In this document: positions 24,315-33,927 of the stretch, piece after piece | How positions within the stretch are numbered: the first letter of the stretch is position 1 | Layout: each line of letters starts with the position of its first letter | NCBI RefSeq assembly: GCF_033954455.1 | Contig: NZ_CP121473.1 | Location: forward strand, 3,768,501-3,832,500 | DNA length: 64,000 nucleotides | From: Thiorhodovibrio litoralis | GTDB taxonomy: Bacteria; Pseudomonadota; Gammaproteobacteria; Chromatiales; Chromatiaceae | Reading direction: 5' to 3' | Translations under genes and position numbers: made by a program | The notes under the pieces: generated by a model | Seen by the model: the letters and a program-made list of their open reading frames with translations, nothing else | Told to the model about the DNA's origin: nothing | The model's database searches: none

Positions 24315-25910
24315 ATGACGCTGCATTATTCACTGCTCGACGAACCACTGATCGGCGTCCGCCTGGCGGCCGATGGCTCATGGACGCAACTCAGCCTGCC
24401 GGCGCTCTTTGTCGCCCTGACCGGTGATCGAATCCGCGACTTTCCGGCGCTGCGCCCCCATCAACGCCATCCCTGGCATGCGTTTCTGGTGCAGCTTGCC
24501 GCCCTGGCGTTGCATCAATCAGGACGCACCGAGCCTTTCGCCGATGAAACCGCGTGGAAGGCGGCTCTGTTGGCGCTGACGCCGGATGACCCGGATGGTG
24601 CGGCGTGGTGTCTGGTCAGCCCTCCTGATCGACCAGCGCTAATGCAGGCACCGGTACCAGAGGGAACACTGAAAGCCTGGAAGAACCAGCTTCAAGTCCC
24701 CGATGAGATCGATATGCTGGTGACATCGAAGAATCACGATCTCAAGGCGGCGCGGATGACCCGATGTGCCCCCGAGGATTGGTTGCTGGCTTTGATCAGC
24801 CTGCAAACCCAGGAAGGATTTCTCGGTGCGGGCAACTACGGAATATCAAGAATGAATGGTGGCTTTGCCAGCCGTCCCGCGATTGGCATCGTTCCCGTCG
24901 GTGGTTGGGGGCAACGCTGGCAGCGCGATGTCCGCCGCCTGCTCGACACCCGCGCCGAGATCGTCAGCGACATGGATTTGTGTGATCAGGGTGGGATTGC
25001 CCTGGTATGGCTGCATCCCTGGAGCGGAACCGAAAGCCTGGCTTTCTCTGCACTGGATCCGTTCTACATCGAAATCTGCCGGCGCGTTCGTCTGATCGGC
25101 TCCACCACTGGCCTGGCGGCCTTGGGCACCGGCAGCAAGGTTGCGCGCATCGAGGCCAAGAGTCGCAACGGAATGACGGGCGATGCCTGGACACCAATCG
25201 ATCTCCGCGCGGGCAAAGCGCTAACGATCACTGCCAAGGGATTCGATTACAAACTGGCTGCCGAACTGCTCTTTGGCCAACAAAAATATCGGCCACCGGT
25301 CGCTCAAACACTGGTTGAAAGCGATGGGCAGCAGGGTCTCGTGATCCTGGCCCAGGGCGTCACACGCGGACAGGGTAAGACCGAGGGCTACCACGAGCGG
25401 CGCATTCCTCTGTCGCCGAAGGTGCGGCGCTTCCTGATGAAAAAACAGACCGACACCCTAGCGAAGATTGCCGCCGAGCGGATATCGGACATCAGCAAGA
25501 TCCGCAGCGTGTTATGGACAGCCCTGGCCACGCTCTTTGAGAACGGTGCATCAAAAGAGAAGTTCGGCGACAGCGCCAAGGATAAAGCCAATGTGTTTAG
25601 CAAGCACTTCGAGCAGCACGAAGACAGCCGATTTTTCGATGGCGTGCTGAGTTTGAACGACGAAGTCGAGGCCGAGTATCCCGAGGAGATTCGCCTGCAT
25701 TGGTATCTGGACATGGCCGAGCGCGCCGAGGCCATCCTCGTCGATGCCTTTCAGTCTGGGCCGCGCAGCGGCGAACAGCGCTATCGCGCCCGCGCGGCGG
25801 CACTGCGGCGGCTACGAGGCGGACTGCGCAACCCAAAAACCTTGCCCACCCTGGCGCACTATTACAAAGCCCAACAGGACTCCAAGGAGACACCCGATGC
25901 CCAGCCCTGA
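24315..25910 (+). CDS. casA: Cascade large subunit Cse1/Cas8e
   Basis: The 531-aa product opens MTLHYSLLDEPLIGVRLAADG with the family-typical PALRPHQRHPWHAFLVQLAALAL and the internal FLGAGNYGISRMNGGFASRP. It is slightly longer than the E. coli protein (502 aa). Cas8e recognises the PAM and recruits Cas3 to the type I-E Cascade complex. CAAGGAGTCCGCG precedes the ATG as ribosome site. Its 3' end overlaps cas11 by 14 nt. Confidence 0.95.
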   Translation: MTLHYSLLDEPLIGVRLAADGSWTQLSLPALFVALTGDRIRDFPALRPHQRHPWHAFLVQLAALALHQSGRTEPFADETAWKAALLALTPDDPDGAAWCLVSPPDRPALMQAPVPEGTLKAWKNQLQVPDEIDMLVTSKNHDLKAARMTRCAPEDWLLALISLQTQEGFLGAGNYGISRMNGGFASRPAIGIVPVGGWGQRWQRDVRRLLDTRAEIVSDMDLCDQGGIALVWLHPWSGTESLAFSALDPFYIEICRRVRLIGSTTGLAALGTGSKVARIEAKSRNGMTGDAWTPIDLRAGKALTITAKGFDYKLAAELLFGQQKYRPPVAQTLVESDGQQGLVILAQGVTRGQGKTEGYHERRIPLSPKVRRFLMKKQTDTLAKIAAERISDISKIRSVLWTALATLFENGASKEKFGDSAKDKANVFSKHFEQHEDSRFFDGVLSLNDEVEAEYPEEIRLHWYLDMAERAEAILVDAFQSGPRSGEQRYRARAAALRRLRGGLRNPKTLPTLAHYYKAQQDSKETPDAQP

Positions 25911-26472
25911 AACCGCTTCCTCGTCCTCTGTCGATCCGAAGCCAGAGCGATCACCGATCACCAGACTCGCCCAAGTGATCGGTCAGGCCGCACGCTTCGA
26001 GGGCGATCTCTACGGCTTGGGTAAAGGCGAGAAAGCTGCACTGGCGCGCCTGGACCCCGAGGGCGAGCTGCGTCCCCATCAGATCGCCGCACTGGCGCGT
26101 GCGCTGGTGCAGGCCGGACTCGAACCGGAGCACTGGCGGCCCGAGACCTGGCAGCGTTGGGCGCTGATCGCGCATGGTCTGGCGCTGACCGGTCATGCCA
26201 ACGGAGCCTTGGGCGCACAGCTTCATCATGCCGATGTGTCCGAATCGCGGGTCACCAAGCTCCTGACCGCGCGTGGCACGACCTTTCGTCAATTGCTGCC
26301 GCGCCTGTTACGCCTGCTCGCCTCCCGCGAGGTCGCCCCGAACTGGCATCAACTCGGCGGGCTGATCTTGCACGAAAGCCGCGATGAAGAGCAGGCCGAA
26401 ACCATCCGTATGCAAATCGCTGCGCGTTACTTCTCCGCCGTGTCGAAATCCGAATCTCAGGCGACCGCTTGA
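25897..26472 (+). CDS. casB: Cascade small subunit Cse2/Cas11
   Basis: About 191 aa, starting at ATG 25897 (AAGGAGA seven nt upstream) inside the end of casA; the frame is open further upstream but that part is antiparallel coding of casA. All-helical, with the family motif RWALIAHGLALTGHANGALGAQLH, then SRVTKLLTARGTTFRQLLPRLLRLLA and NWHQLGGLIL. Two copies of this subunit line the belly of Cascade and stabilise the R-loop. Confidence 0.93.
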   Translation: MPSPETASSSSVDPKPERSPITRLAQVIGQAARFEGDLYGLGKGEKAALARLDPEGELRPHQIAALARALVQAGLEPEHWRPETWQRWALIAHGLALTGHANGALGAQLHHADVSESRVTKLLTARGTTFRQLLPRLLRLLASREVAPNWHQLGGLILHESRDEEQAETIRMQIAARYFSAVSKSESQATA

Positions 26473-26495
26473 TTGACTGACAAGGAATCGTATCC

Positions 26496-27692
26496 ATGAC
26501 CAACCAACCGCGTTTCATTCAAATTCACACCTTGCACAGCTATCCCGCTGCGTTGATCAACCGCGACGATGCCGGACTGGCCAAGCGCTTGCCGCTGGGC
26601 AATGCCACGCGCACCCGCATTTCCTCCCAATGCCTGAAGCGACACTGGCGCATTGCCGAGGATCGCTTTGCCTTGTCGGCACTCAAGGTGCCAATGGCGG
26701 TGCGGTCGCGCGGCACCCTGGAGCAAATGCGAAAGCGCATCGCCGAGGCCGGCGTTGCCGAACCACTGGCACTGGCTGCTGTGGAGGCCATGCGTGATGG
26801 CGGGCTGGTCGATAAAGCCGGCAAGGACAAAAAAGGCGAAGAAGCACTCAAAACGGGACAAGCCGTTCTGATGGGCTGCGCCGAGATCGATTACCTGGTG
26901 CAGCGCTGCATCGATTTGGCGGCGGAGACCACCGAGGAGAAAGCACTGCGCGCGGCAGTCGGCAAGATGCTCAAGGATGAGAAGAAAAACATCACAGCAC
27001 TCAAGCACGGATCAGGTCTGGAATCAGCCCTGTTCGGGCGCATGGTCACCTCCGATGTGCTGGCCAGTCGGGATGCTGCTGTTTACGTCGCCCATGCCTT
27101 CACAGTTCATGAAGCCCAGGTCGAAAACGACTATTTCACCGTAGTCGATGACCTGCTGCGCGAAAGCGGGGAATTAGGCTCAGCCGGTATCTTCGACACC
27201 GAACTGGCCTCCGGTCTTTACTACGGCTATGTCGTGGTGGATGTCCCGCAGTTGGTCGAGAACCTGGAAGCGATCAAGCGTCAGGAATGCTTTGACCCCG
27301 CCACGCCGCCAGAGAAGCGCGCCTTGGCCGGCCAAGTGGTCGAGCATCTCTTACACCTGATGGCCACCGTCAGCCCCGGTGCCAAGCGCGGTTCAACCGC
27401 GCCCTTCGACTGGGCGTCGTTCATGCTGGTAGAAGCCGGAGACTGGCAGCCACGCAGTTTGGCCGGCGCCTTTCACGAGGCCCTGCCCGCAGCGGACAAC
27501 ACCGCGCCGATCCGCCAGCGCGCCATGGATCGGCTGGGCAAGGAGATCGGCCACATGGACGAGGCTTATGGAGCGCCTTTGGCGCGCCGTTTTATGGCGC
27601 TGGACCCGGTGGCCATCCCCCAGGCCGAGCGCATCGACCTGAATACTCTGGCGACTTGGACAGCCGGCATCATTCAAGCTGGAGCCTGCTGA
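26496..27692 (+). CDS. casC: Cascade backbone subunit Cas7e/Cse4
   Basis: The 398-aa protein starts MTNQPRFIQIHTLHSYPAALINRDDAGLAKRLP, the classic Cas7e opening, with TRISSQCLKRHWR, FGRMVTSD and AFTVHEAQVENDYFTVVDDL further on. Six copies polymerise along the crRNA spacer in Cascade. It follows casB by 23 bp and precedes casD by one base, so the genes are one operon. Confidence 0.96.
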   Translation: MTNQPRFIQIHTLHSYPAALINRDDAGLAKRLPLGNATRTRISSQCLKRHWRIAEDRFALSALKVPMAVRSRGTLEQMRKRIAEAGVAEPLALAAVEAMRDGGLVDKAGKDKKGEEALKTGQAVLMGCAEIDYLVQRCIDLAAETTEEKALRAAVGKMLKDEKKNITALKHGSGLESALFGRMVTSDVLASRDAAVYVAHAFTVHEAQVENDYFTVVDDLLRESGELGSAGIFDTELASGLYYGYVVVDVPQLVENLEAIKRQECFDPATPPEKRALAGQVVEHLLHLMATVSPGAKRGSTAPFDWASFMLVEAGDWQPRSLAGAFHEALPAADNTAPIRQRAMDRLGKEIGHMDEAYGAPLARRFMALDPVAIPQAERIDLNTLATWTAGIIQAGAC

Positions 27693-27693
27693 A

Positions 27694-28431
27694 ATGGCGC
27701 GCCATTTATTGCTGCGGCTGCAAGCGCCGCTGATGGCCTTTGGTGGAGAGGCCATCGACAACTTTGGGGTGATCCGTGATTTTCCGGCGCTGTCGATGGT
27801 CGTCGGTCTGCTGGCCAATGCACTGGGCTGGCGGCGCGAGGAGACGGCACGGCATGATCGTTTGCAGGAGCGGCTCATGCTGGGAGCGCGGATCGAACGA
27901 GCAGGAACGCGAATCCAGGATTATCAAACGGCATTGCTATTTGAAAATGATTCTGGTTGGACAACTCAGGGCGTTCCGGAAGGACGCGCTAAGAGTCCAA
28001 GTTATTCACCACAGAAAGATGGTAGCAAGTCGCTAACATTGCAGCGGTTTCGCGACTACCACGCCGACCGAGTGCTGCTTATCGCCCTGCGTTTAGAGCC
28101 AGCCGAGGAATCGCCAACACTCGATGACCTGGCCACCGCCCTTGACCGACCTGCGCGTCCGCTGTTTCTCGGTCGCAAGCCTTGTCTACCGAGCGCACGC
28201 CTGTTCGTGGGTTGGCAGCCTGGGGACACCTTACTGCACGCCCTCCAGGGAGCCGCGTGCCCCTCAGCGGATCAAGACAGTCTGCGCGTGCAATGGCCCG
28301 ATGGTGAGGGCACCTTGCCTGGTGATCGACACATCGAATTGTGCGATGAGCGTCGCTGGAACAGCGGCGTGCATGGTGGCTGGCGACCGATCCGCGAAGG
28401 ACGACTTCAGCGCGAAGGTGAATCGACATGA
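27694..28431 (+). CDS. casD: Cascade subunit Cas5e
   Basis: 245 aa: MARHLLLRLQAPLMAFGGEAIDNFGVIRDFPALSMVVGLLANALG, then DYQTA, PEGRAKSPSYSPQKDGSKSLTLQRFRDYHADRVLLIAL and ALDRPARPLFLGRKPCLPS. This is the standard Cas5e sequence plan (RAMP fold). It binds the 5' handle of the crRNA. It overlaps cas6e by ATGA. Confidence 0.95.
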   Translation: MARHLLLRLQAPLMAFGGEAIDNFGVIRDFPALSMVVGLLANALGWRREETARHDRLQERLMLGARIERAGTRIQDYQTALLFENDSGWTTQGVPEGRAKSPSYSPQKDGSKSLTLQRFRDYHADRVLLIALRLEPAEESPTLDDLATALDRPARPLFLGRKPCLPSARLFVGWQPGDTLLHALQGAACPSADQDSLRVQWPDGEGTLPGDRHIELCDERRWNSGVHGGWRPIREGRLQREGEST

Positions 28432-29144
28432 CGCTTTCTCTGCTGCACTGCGCCCCCGATGAACAAACACTGGCCACTTGGGCGACCCGTCACCGGCTAT
28501 TGTCTCCCGATGGAGATTTCGGCTATGCCTTGCATGCCCTACTGACGGCGGCCTTTGGGGACTTGTCGCCACAACCTTTTTGCTACCTGGGCGCGCGTCA
28601 GGGACTGCTGGCCTATACCAATCAGCCGCCGGAGCAATTGCGCGATCATGCTGCCTTGGCGACACCGGATGTTGCACAAGCGCTGGGGCTAGATCACTTG
28701 GCTACGCGGAACTTCCCAAGTGCCTGGCGTCCCGGACAGGTGCTGAACTTCGAGGTTCGGGCGCGACCAGTACGGCGCACCAAAGACGGACGCGAGCGCG
28801 ACGTATTTCTGCATGCCGTCGATGCACAGCCTGCTGCGTTGGGATTAGACCGCGAGTCCATCTATGCTCAATGGATGGGGCAACAACTCGCCGCGCAGCA
28901 GGCGGCAGAGCTTATGCAGATCGGTATGACGGCATTCCGTCTCAGCCGCGTCATGCGCCGCACAGGCCCGGATGCCGAGGGACGGCGCAAATCTCGCGCA
29001 TTCTCCGGGCCGGACGCTATGTTCAAGGGCCAACTTCGGATTGGCGATGGCGAAGCCTTTACCCGCCTTTTGACGCGCGGAATCGGCCGGCATCGCGCCT
29101 TTGGGTTTGGAATGCTGTTACTGAAACCGGCGCATTCATGCTGA
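28428..29144 (+). CDS. casE: crRNA-processing endoribonuclease Cas6e
   Basis: 238 aa starting MTLSLLHCAPDEQTLATWATRHRLLSPDGDFGYALHALLTAAFG. Later parts are WRPGQVLNFEVRARPVRRTKDGRERDVFLHAV and the glycine-rich C-terminal loop GIGRHRAFGFGMLLLKP of RAMP nucleases. Cleaves pre-crRNA at the 3' side of each repeat hairpin and stays bound to the crRNA 3' handle. Overlaps cas1 by 7 nt. Confidence 0.95.
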   Translation: MTLSLLHCAPDEQTLATWATRHRLLSPDGDFGYALHALLTAAFGDLSPQPFCYLGARQGLLAYTNQPPEQLRDHAALATPDVAQALGLDHLATRNFPSAWRPGQVLNFEVRARPVRRTKDGRERDVFLHAVDAQPAALGLDRESIYAQWMGQQLAAQQAAELMQIGMTAFRLSRVMRRTGPDAEGRRKSRAFSGPDAMFKGQLRIGDGEAFTRLLTRGIGRHRAFGFGMLLLKPAHSC

Positions 29145-30028
29145 AAGGACGGCTCGGCCTCGAAACTTCGCGGATGCCCCATGCGGATCGGCATGGATTG
29201 ATTTGGTTCGAGCGAGGGGAGTTATGCGTGATTGATGGGTGTTTGCACTTTTTTCAGGGCAAAGATTCCCTAACGCCCTATTCGGTGCAGATTCCCCATC
29301 AGAGCGTTTCCATGATCCTGCTTGGCCCTGGCAGTACGGTGACGCATGATGCGCTTCGCCTATTGGCTCGACATGGCACGCTGTTGGCGGCTGTCGGCGA
29401 GGATGGCGTGCGCTGCTACACCGCGCCCCCATTACTGCCGGATCGCTCGGACATCGCGCGGCGTCAGGCAGAACTCTGGGGAAACCCGCGCCGGCGTATC
29501 AGTGTGGCCCGCCACATGTATGCGTTGCGACTAGGGGAGGTGCTGCCTCATCGCGATCTGGATACGCTCAGGGGGATTGAAGGTTCTCGTGTCAAATTGA
29601 CCTATAAGCTCATGGCACAGCGCTACGGAATTGAATGGAAAGGACGCCATTACGACCGCGCCAACCCGAATGCGGCGGACATCCCGAATCAGGCGATCAA
29701 TCACGCCGCTACCGCCGTACAAGCGGCGGCTGTCGTTGCTGTGCAGGCCGTGGCGGCGATCCCTCAGCTGGGCTTTATCCATGAGGACTCGGGACAATCT
29801 TTCGTGCTTGATGTTGCTGATCTGTTTCGAGATACGGTAACTTTACAAATCGCGTTTACAGTCGCCAAGCGCGCAGAGACCGATGACCAGACCATTGATC
29901 GTCTCGTCCGGCGCGAAGCGGCCAAGGTGTTTCGCAAGCAGGGCGTGATTCCGGCAATGATCGACCGCATCAAAAATGTGATTCGGATGGAGGAAGTTCA
30001 TGCCTCTGGTCATGATCGTGACGCGTGA
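29138..30028 (+). CDS. cas1: Adaptation integrase Cas1 (type I-E)
   Basis: The frame is open upstream over cas6e, but the true start is ATG 29138 (MLKGRLGLETSRMPHADRHGLIWFERGELCVID), giving 296 aa. The metal-binding triad is visible: Glu in RGIEGSRVKLTYK, His in LGFIHEDSGQSFVLDVADLFRD and Asp in the same segment. With Cas2 it captures prespacers and integrates them at the leader end of the array. Overlaps cas2 by 29 nt. Confidence 0.95.
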   Translation: MLKGRLGLETSRMPHADRHGLIWFERGELCVIDGCLHFFQGKDSLTPYSVQIPHQSVSMILLGPGSTVTHDALRLLARHGTLLAAVGEDGVRCYTAPPLLPDRSDIARRQAELWGNPRRRISVARHMYALRLGEVLPHRDLDTLRGIEGSRVKLTYKLMAQRYGIEWKGRHYDRANPNAADIPNQAINHAATAVQAAAVVAVQAVAAIPQLGFIHEDSGQSFVLDVADLFRDTVTLQIAFTVAKRAETDDQTIDRLVRREAAKVFRKQGVIPAMIDRIKNVIRMEEVHASGHDRDA

Positions 30029-30308
30029 CGTGGCGGATCGCTATCGAGGTTACCTCGGATCGCTGATGCTGGAAGTGGCGCCGACTGTTTATCTCTCTCC
30101 ACGGATGAATCAAGGCGTGCGCTCACGCACCTGGGCTGTCCTGTCGCAGTGGTATCAAGCCGAGCCTGGTGGAAGCGTGGTGATGGTGTGGCGTGATGCC
30201 AATGCAACGGGTGGTATTGGAATTGCCACGCTGGGAACGCCTCCGCGAGAACTCATCGAAGTAGATGGTTTGTGGCTAGTCAGAAAACCATCGCAACCCG
30301 ATCTTTAA
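30000..30308 (+). CDS. cas2: Adaptation protein Cas2e
   Basis: 102 aa, MPLVMIVTRDVADRYRGYLGSLMLEVAPTVYLSPRMNQGVR, then WAVLSQWY and VMVWRDANATGGIGIATLG, the I-E Cas2 pattern. Forms the central dimer of the Cas1-Cas2 integrase. The gene ends 53 bp before the first CRISPR repeat, so adaptation genes and array are directly adjacent. Confidence 0.95.
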   Translation: MPLVMIVTRDVADRYRGYLGSLMLEVAPTVYLSPRMNQGVRSRTWAVLSQWYQAEPGGSVVMVWRDANATGGIGIATLGTPPRELIEVDGLWLVRKPSQPDL

Positions 30309-30361
30309 CAAAGAATCGTTTTCCTGTTTTTCCCTTGTAGTGTATGGGCTTAACTACAAGG
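30309..30361 (+). promoter_or_regulatory. CRISPR leader (short)
   Basis: Only 53 bp separate the cas2 stop from repeat 1. The sequence is T-rich (CGTTTTCCTGTTTTTCCC) and ends in an inverted CTTGTAG...CTACAAG pair adjoining the repeat. It must hold integration signals unless these lie inside cas2. A separate array promoter is not evident. Confidence 0.6.
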
Positions 30362-30804
30362 GTTTCCCCCGCGCTCGCGGGGATAGGCCCCTGCTGCGCA
30401 CCGAGGCGCTCCTGAAAGCCACGTTTCCCCCGCGCTCGCGGGGATAGGCCCCGACACTTGACCCGCGCATCCCGGTCTGCCGCGTTTCCCCCGCGCTCGC
30501 GGGGATAGGCCTCAGCCGCAGAAGCAGAACCCGCCAACAGCATCGTTTCCCCCGCGCTCGCGGGGATAGGCCCTGGAAGCCGGCAAGGCGCCAACGCCAG
30601 CATCAGTTTCCCCCGCGCTCGCGGGGATAGGCCCAGAAGGCATTAAGGAATTAGATGGCTATATCCGTTTCCCCCGCGCTCGCGGGGATAGGCCCGCATG
30701 ACGGTATCCGCGACGGCGAGCAGCCGAGTTTCCCCCGCGCTCGCGGGGATAGGCCCGTGAAGCGAAAGAGGCGGCAGAGCGCGCGGCAGTTTCCCCCGCG
30801 CTCG
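30362..30804 (+). CRISPR. Array segment 1: repeats 1 to first part of 8
   Basis: Seven complete repeats and the first 16 bases of repeat 8, seven spacers. This leader-proximal part is the only one still directly behind the leader. Confidence 0.95.
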
Positions 30805-30931
30805 TGTTAGCGGCTGAACAAACCTGCGGATAAACGGTGAAGTCCAGCCGCCCGACAAAGCGACGCCCTCGCTGAAGGCGAAGGGTGAGCCACCGAACAG
30901 CGAGCCGCGCCCGGTGGCCGGTGAAGGTCAC

Positions 30932-31141
30932 TCAGAACGGATCATCGTTGTAGGAAGGAAACAACGGCAAGGGCAGCTGACGTTCATCGCGCAGTTGCTC
31001 CTGATAGGCCTGTTCGCGGGCCTCGGCGATAGCGAGGCCATGGATCTCATAAATTCCCTCGCAGAGCATCTCCAACCAGTCAACGACCGCCAGCGCCTGC
31101 TCGGGCGACCAATCATAGGGAATCATCGGGGGTGGATACAT
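30932..31141 (-). CDS. Small acidic protein of IS21 element
   Basis: From ATG 31141 the 69-aa protein reads MYPPPMIPYDWSPEQALAVVDWLEML and ends LPLPLFPSYNDDPF. Helical and acidic. It overlaps the 3' end of istB by 29 nt, in another frame, so it is likely coupled. I recall YDWSPEQALA-type proteins beside IS21 genes but know no function. Confidence 0.55.
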   Translation of the reverse strand: MYPPPMIPYDWSPEQALAVVDWLEMLCEGIYEIHGLAIAEAREQAYQEQLRDERQLPLPLFPSYNDDPF

Positions 31142-31937
31142 GCTCCTCTCCTGGCTGTGCTGGAGGCGTCTTTGACGCCGGCTTGGTCCGTGCCGCGCGC
31201 TGCTCACGCCGCCGCGTCGCGGACTCCTTCGCCTCCTTGAGCCGATAGGACTCCCCATCGATCTGAATGATCTCCGCGTGATGGACCAAGCGATCGATCA
31301 GCGACACCACACAGGCGGCATTGGGAAACACCTCCCCCCACTCGGCAAAGGGGCGGTTCGTTGTCACCAGGGTCGGATGCCTCTCATAGCGGCGTGACAC
31401 CACCTCAAAGAGCAAATCCGCGTGGCGGTTGGAATACGACAGATACCCGATCTCATCGATCAGCAACAGCTGCACGCGGGCATAGGCATTCAGGCGCGCG
31501 CGCAGCGCCCGCTCCCCGTCGGCTTCCAGCAGCGCATTGAGCATCGCCGCCGCCGACGTGCACAGCACCGTGCGCCCGGCCAGCACCGCCTGCCGCGCCA
31601 GATTGCGCGCAATCGTCGTCTTGCCCACCCCGTTGGGGCCGATCAGCACCACATTCAGCGCCTCGGCGACAAAGCCAAGGCCCATCAACTCCTCAATCGC
31701 CGCGCGATCACAGCGCTTGGGCCAATTCCAATCGAAATCCGCCAGTGGTGTGAACCGCCCCAAGTGCGCCTGCTTCATGCGTCGCTCCAGCGAGCGCTGC
31801 GCCCGGGCCTCTTCCTCCCACTGCAACACGCTCACCAGCCAAGGCGCGTCCACCACCTCCGCCCAATGCGCCAGCACCCCATAGAGCTTCAGCGCCTGGG
31901 CGCGTTGTTTCAGCATCTGCGGATCCTGTTCACTCAT
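31113..31937 (-). CDS. istB: IS21 helper ATPase IstB
   Basis: 274 aa with Walker A VVLIGPNGVGKTTIARNLA, Walker B VQLLLIDEIGYLSY, DLLFEVVSRRYERHPTLVTTNRPFAEW and the C-terminal CVVSLIDRLVHHAEIIQIDGESYRLKEA typical of IstB. A DnaC/MuB-like AAA+ ATPase that remodels target DNA for the IstA transposase. Starts two bases after the istA stop. Confidence 0.95.
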   Translation of the reverse strand: MSEQDPQMLKQRAQALKLYGVLAHWAEVVDAPWLVSVLQWEEEARAQRSLERRMKQAHLGRFTPLADFDWNWPKRCDRAAIEELMGLGFVAEALNVVLIGPNGVGKTTIARNLARQAVLAGRTVLCTSAAAMLNALLEADGERALRARLNAYARVQLLLIDEIGYLSYSNRHADLLFEVVSRRYERHPTLVTTNRPFAEWGEVFPNAACVVSLIDRLVHHAEIIQIDGESYRLKEAKESATRRREQRAARTKPASKTPPAQPGEEHVSTPDDSL

Positions 31938-31939
31938 GC

Positions 31940-33439
31940 TCAGTCCTCCCGTGGCGGTTCATCATGCAACTGGTCGTAATCCCCCAGCGCCGGGGTGCGC
32001 ACCACCACCTCGCGCACCCGCGCATCCGCCGGCAGGGTGACCGGAATCGGCGGCGGCTGTCCGCGCGCCTCGCGGCGGCGCTCCAGCGCCAGGCGCACCG
32101 CATTGGGATGCGGCACCTCGCGCGCCAGCGCCTCCTCGATTGCCGCTGTCAGCTCCGCCGCCCCATAGGAATCGAGCAGGCGCAGCAAAGCCGCCGTCAT
32201 GCTGCCCAAGGGCTCCCCGCGTTCAGCGGCCTGGGTCAGCAGGGTCTGACTGATCGGTACCGCCTGGATCAACCGATCCTGCCCCCGGTGCTGACGCGCG
32301 GCGCGCTTGCGCGCCACCAGCTCGGCCACATGCGCCGGGTCCTCCACCTGCGCCCCGGCATCGAAGGAGCGCGCATGAGTGGCGATCACCGCGGCCCCAT
32401 CGAGCACCCGCACCTGCCCGAGCGACGCCACCACCGTGAGCGTGCGGCGCACATGAGTGTGGGGAATGGAATAGTCGTTGCGGTCAAAGCGCACATAGGG
32501 CGTCTTCCCGACCGACACCGCCACCTGCTCTTCGGTAGGAAAGGGAACCGGCGGCAAGGCCAGCAGATGCGGGCGTTCTTGTTCAAAAACCGCGCGCACT
32601 GACTGCGCGCGGTCCTCCGGGCACGGCCGATCCGCCGCCTGGCCCTGACACCAGGTATCAGCCTGGGCATTCAAATCCGCCAGATCACTGAAGGTGCGCG
32701 CAGCAAAGAAACTGTCGCGAATGTAGCGAATCGCCCGCTCCACGCGGCCTTTTTCATTCCCTCGCGCCACCGCGACCGGACGTGGCTCGAAGCGATAATG
32801 ACCGGCCAGTTCCAACAGCGTTGGATGAAAGCGTATTGCCTCGCCCTGGCGCTCAAGCACCGCGCTTTTGAGGTTGTCATACAGCAGCACCCGCGGCACG
32901 CCGCCCCAGGCCGCGAAGGCGCCGACATGCCCGCGCAGGAAGTTGGCCATCTGGGCATCGAGAAAGAAGCGCAGAAACACCGCCCGCGAGAAGCTCAGCA
33001 CCATCACAAAGGCCATCAGGGTGCGGGTGGCCCGGCCAATGGTGAGCTTGCCAAAGTGGCCCCAGTCGACTTGGGCCTGCTCACCGGGCAGGGTCTTTAA
33101 GCGCAGAAAGGCCTCGGGCTGCGGGCGTGGGCGCACATGGGCAATCAAATGGCGGAAATGATCCGGCCCGCCGCGATAGCCGCGCTCGCGCACCATGGCA
33201 TAGAGCCGGCTGGCGGTGAGACGCGGATAGGTCTTGAGCGTCTCCACGACAAAGGGCAGATAGGGGTCGATGAGCGAGGGACGCGCGGCGCGCTCGACTT
33301 TGGGCAGTCCGGACTGGGACAGCACCCGATCGACGGTGGCGTGATGCACGCCGAGCTGCTGGGCGATGGTGCCGACGCGCCAGTGCTCAGCAAGGAAGTA
33401 GCGCAGGATCTTGGCTTCGAGCTCGGAAGGGATGGTCAT
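31940..33439 (-). CDS. istA: IS21 transposase IstA
   Basis: About 499 aa from ATG 33439 ([33 protein letters not shown]). An HTH region is followed by the catalytic core with Asp in [11 protein letters not shown], Asp in [12 protein letters not shown] and Glu in [15 protein letters not shown]. The C-terminal Mu-type beta region is [25 protein letters not shown]. The frame is intact and intact ends are present, so the element could be active. Confidence 0.95.
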   Translation of the reverse strand: MTIPSELEAKILRYFLAEHWRVGTIAQQLGVHHATVDRVLSQSGLPKVERAARPSLIDPYLPFVVETLKTYPRLTASRLYAMVRERGYRGGPDHFRHLIAHVRPRPQPEAFLRLKTLPGEQAQVDWGHFGKLTIGRATRTLMAFVMVLSFSRAVFLRFFLDAQMANFLRGHVGAFAAWGGVPRVLLYDNLKSAVLERQGEAIRFHPTLLELAGHYRFEPRPVAVARGNEKGRVERAIRYIRDSFFAARTFSDLADLNAQADTWCQGQAADRPCPEDRAQSVRAVFEQERPHLLALPPVPFPTEEQVAVSVGKTPYVRFDRNDYSIPHTHVRRTLTVVASLGQVRVLDGAAVIATHARSFDAGAQVEDPAHVAELVARKRAARQHRGQDRLIQAVPISQTLLTQAAERGEPLGSMTAALLRLLDSYGAAELTAAIEEALAREVPHPNAVRLALERRREARGQPPPIPVTLPADARVREVVVRTPALGDYDQLHDEPPRED

Positions 33440-33456
33440 GATGGCTCCTGTTGGCT

Positions 33457-33927
33457 TCAGGGGTCGCGGCCAGCAACGCCTGACTGCGGGCGGCGGAGAA
33501 AACCTTGGCGCAGAAGAGGCGAGCACTCACACCCGCAGCGATGACAGGGCACCTCGGGGACCTGGGCATCATCGGCAACCGCCGCGGGATTGAGAACGGC
33601 GACCGGCTCTGCCACGGCAATCGGCGTGGGGGTGTTCTCACAGGAGCATTGATCGGATGGGCGCGGGGGTGAACCCTGATGCGTCACTTTTTCGCGCTGG
33701 CGACGGCGGTAGCGCGCTTGGCGGGCGGCATGGGTATGGCGCCCGCGACGGCTGGATTGGTAGCGTCGGGCGGCGGCACGCTGGGCGTCGTGCCGGGCAC
33801 GTTGTGCGCAGGTGGGGCCGCAATAGCGGTTGCCGCGATCACAGCGACTGCAGAGTACGACCTGCTGACGGCAACGGGCACAGAGGAACAGACGGGCACT
33901 GAGGCATGGGGCGCAATGGGCGCACAT
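33457..33927 (-). CDS. Cys-rich zinc-binding protein carried by IS21 element
   Basis: 156 aa from ATG 33927 (GGGAG upstream): [45 protein letters not shown]. This gives multiple CxxC pairs forming a treble-clef/zinc-knuckle region. A basic [32 protein letters not shown] follows, with a last pair HRCGCEC. Ends 17 bp before istA on the same strand. The family recurs upstream of some IS21-type istA genes (recalled, not checked). A regulator or DNA-targeting accessory is inferred. Confidence 0.7.
   Translation of the reverse strand: MCAHCAPCLSARLFLCARCRQQVVLCSRCDRGNRYCGPTCAQRARHDAQRAAARRYQSSRRGRHTHAARQARYRRRQREKVTHQGSPPRPSDQCSCENTPTPIAVAEPVAVLNPAAVADDAQVPEVPCHRCGCECSPLLRQGFLRRPQSGVAGRDP

Noticed and set aside
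28478..29137. N-terminal extension of cas1 (516-aa frame)
   Set aside because: This part is out-of-frame reading of cas6e; Cas1 homology begins at ATG 29138.
30280..30931. Minus-strand ORFs with repeated PRERGGN / SPRARGK motifs
   Set aside because: They are translations of the CRISPR repeats, not proteins; the same applies to 34376-34714 and 36221-36592.
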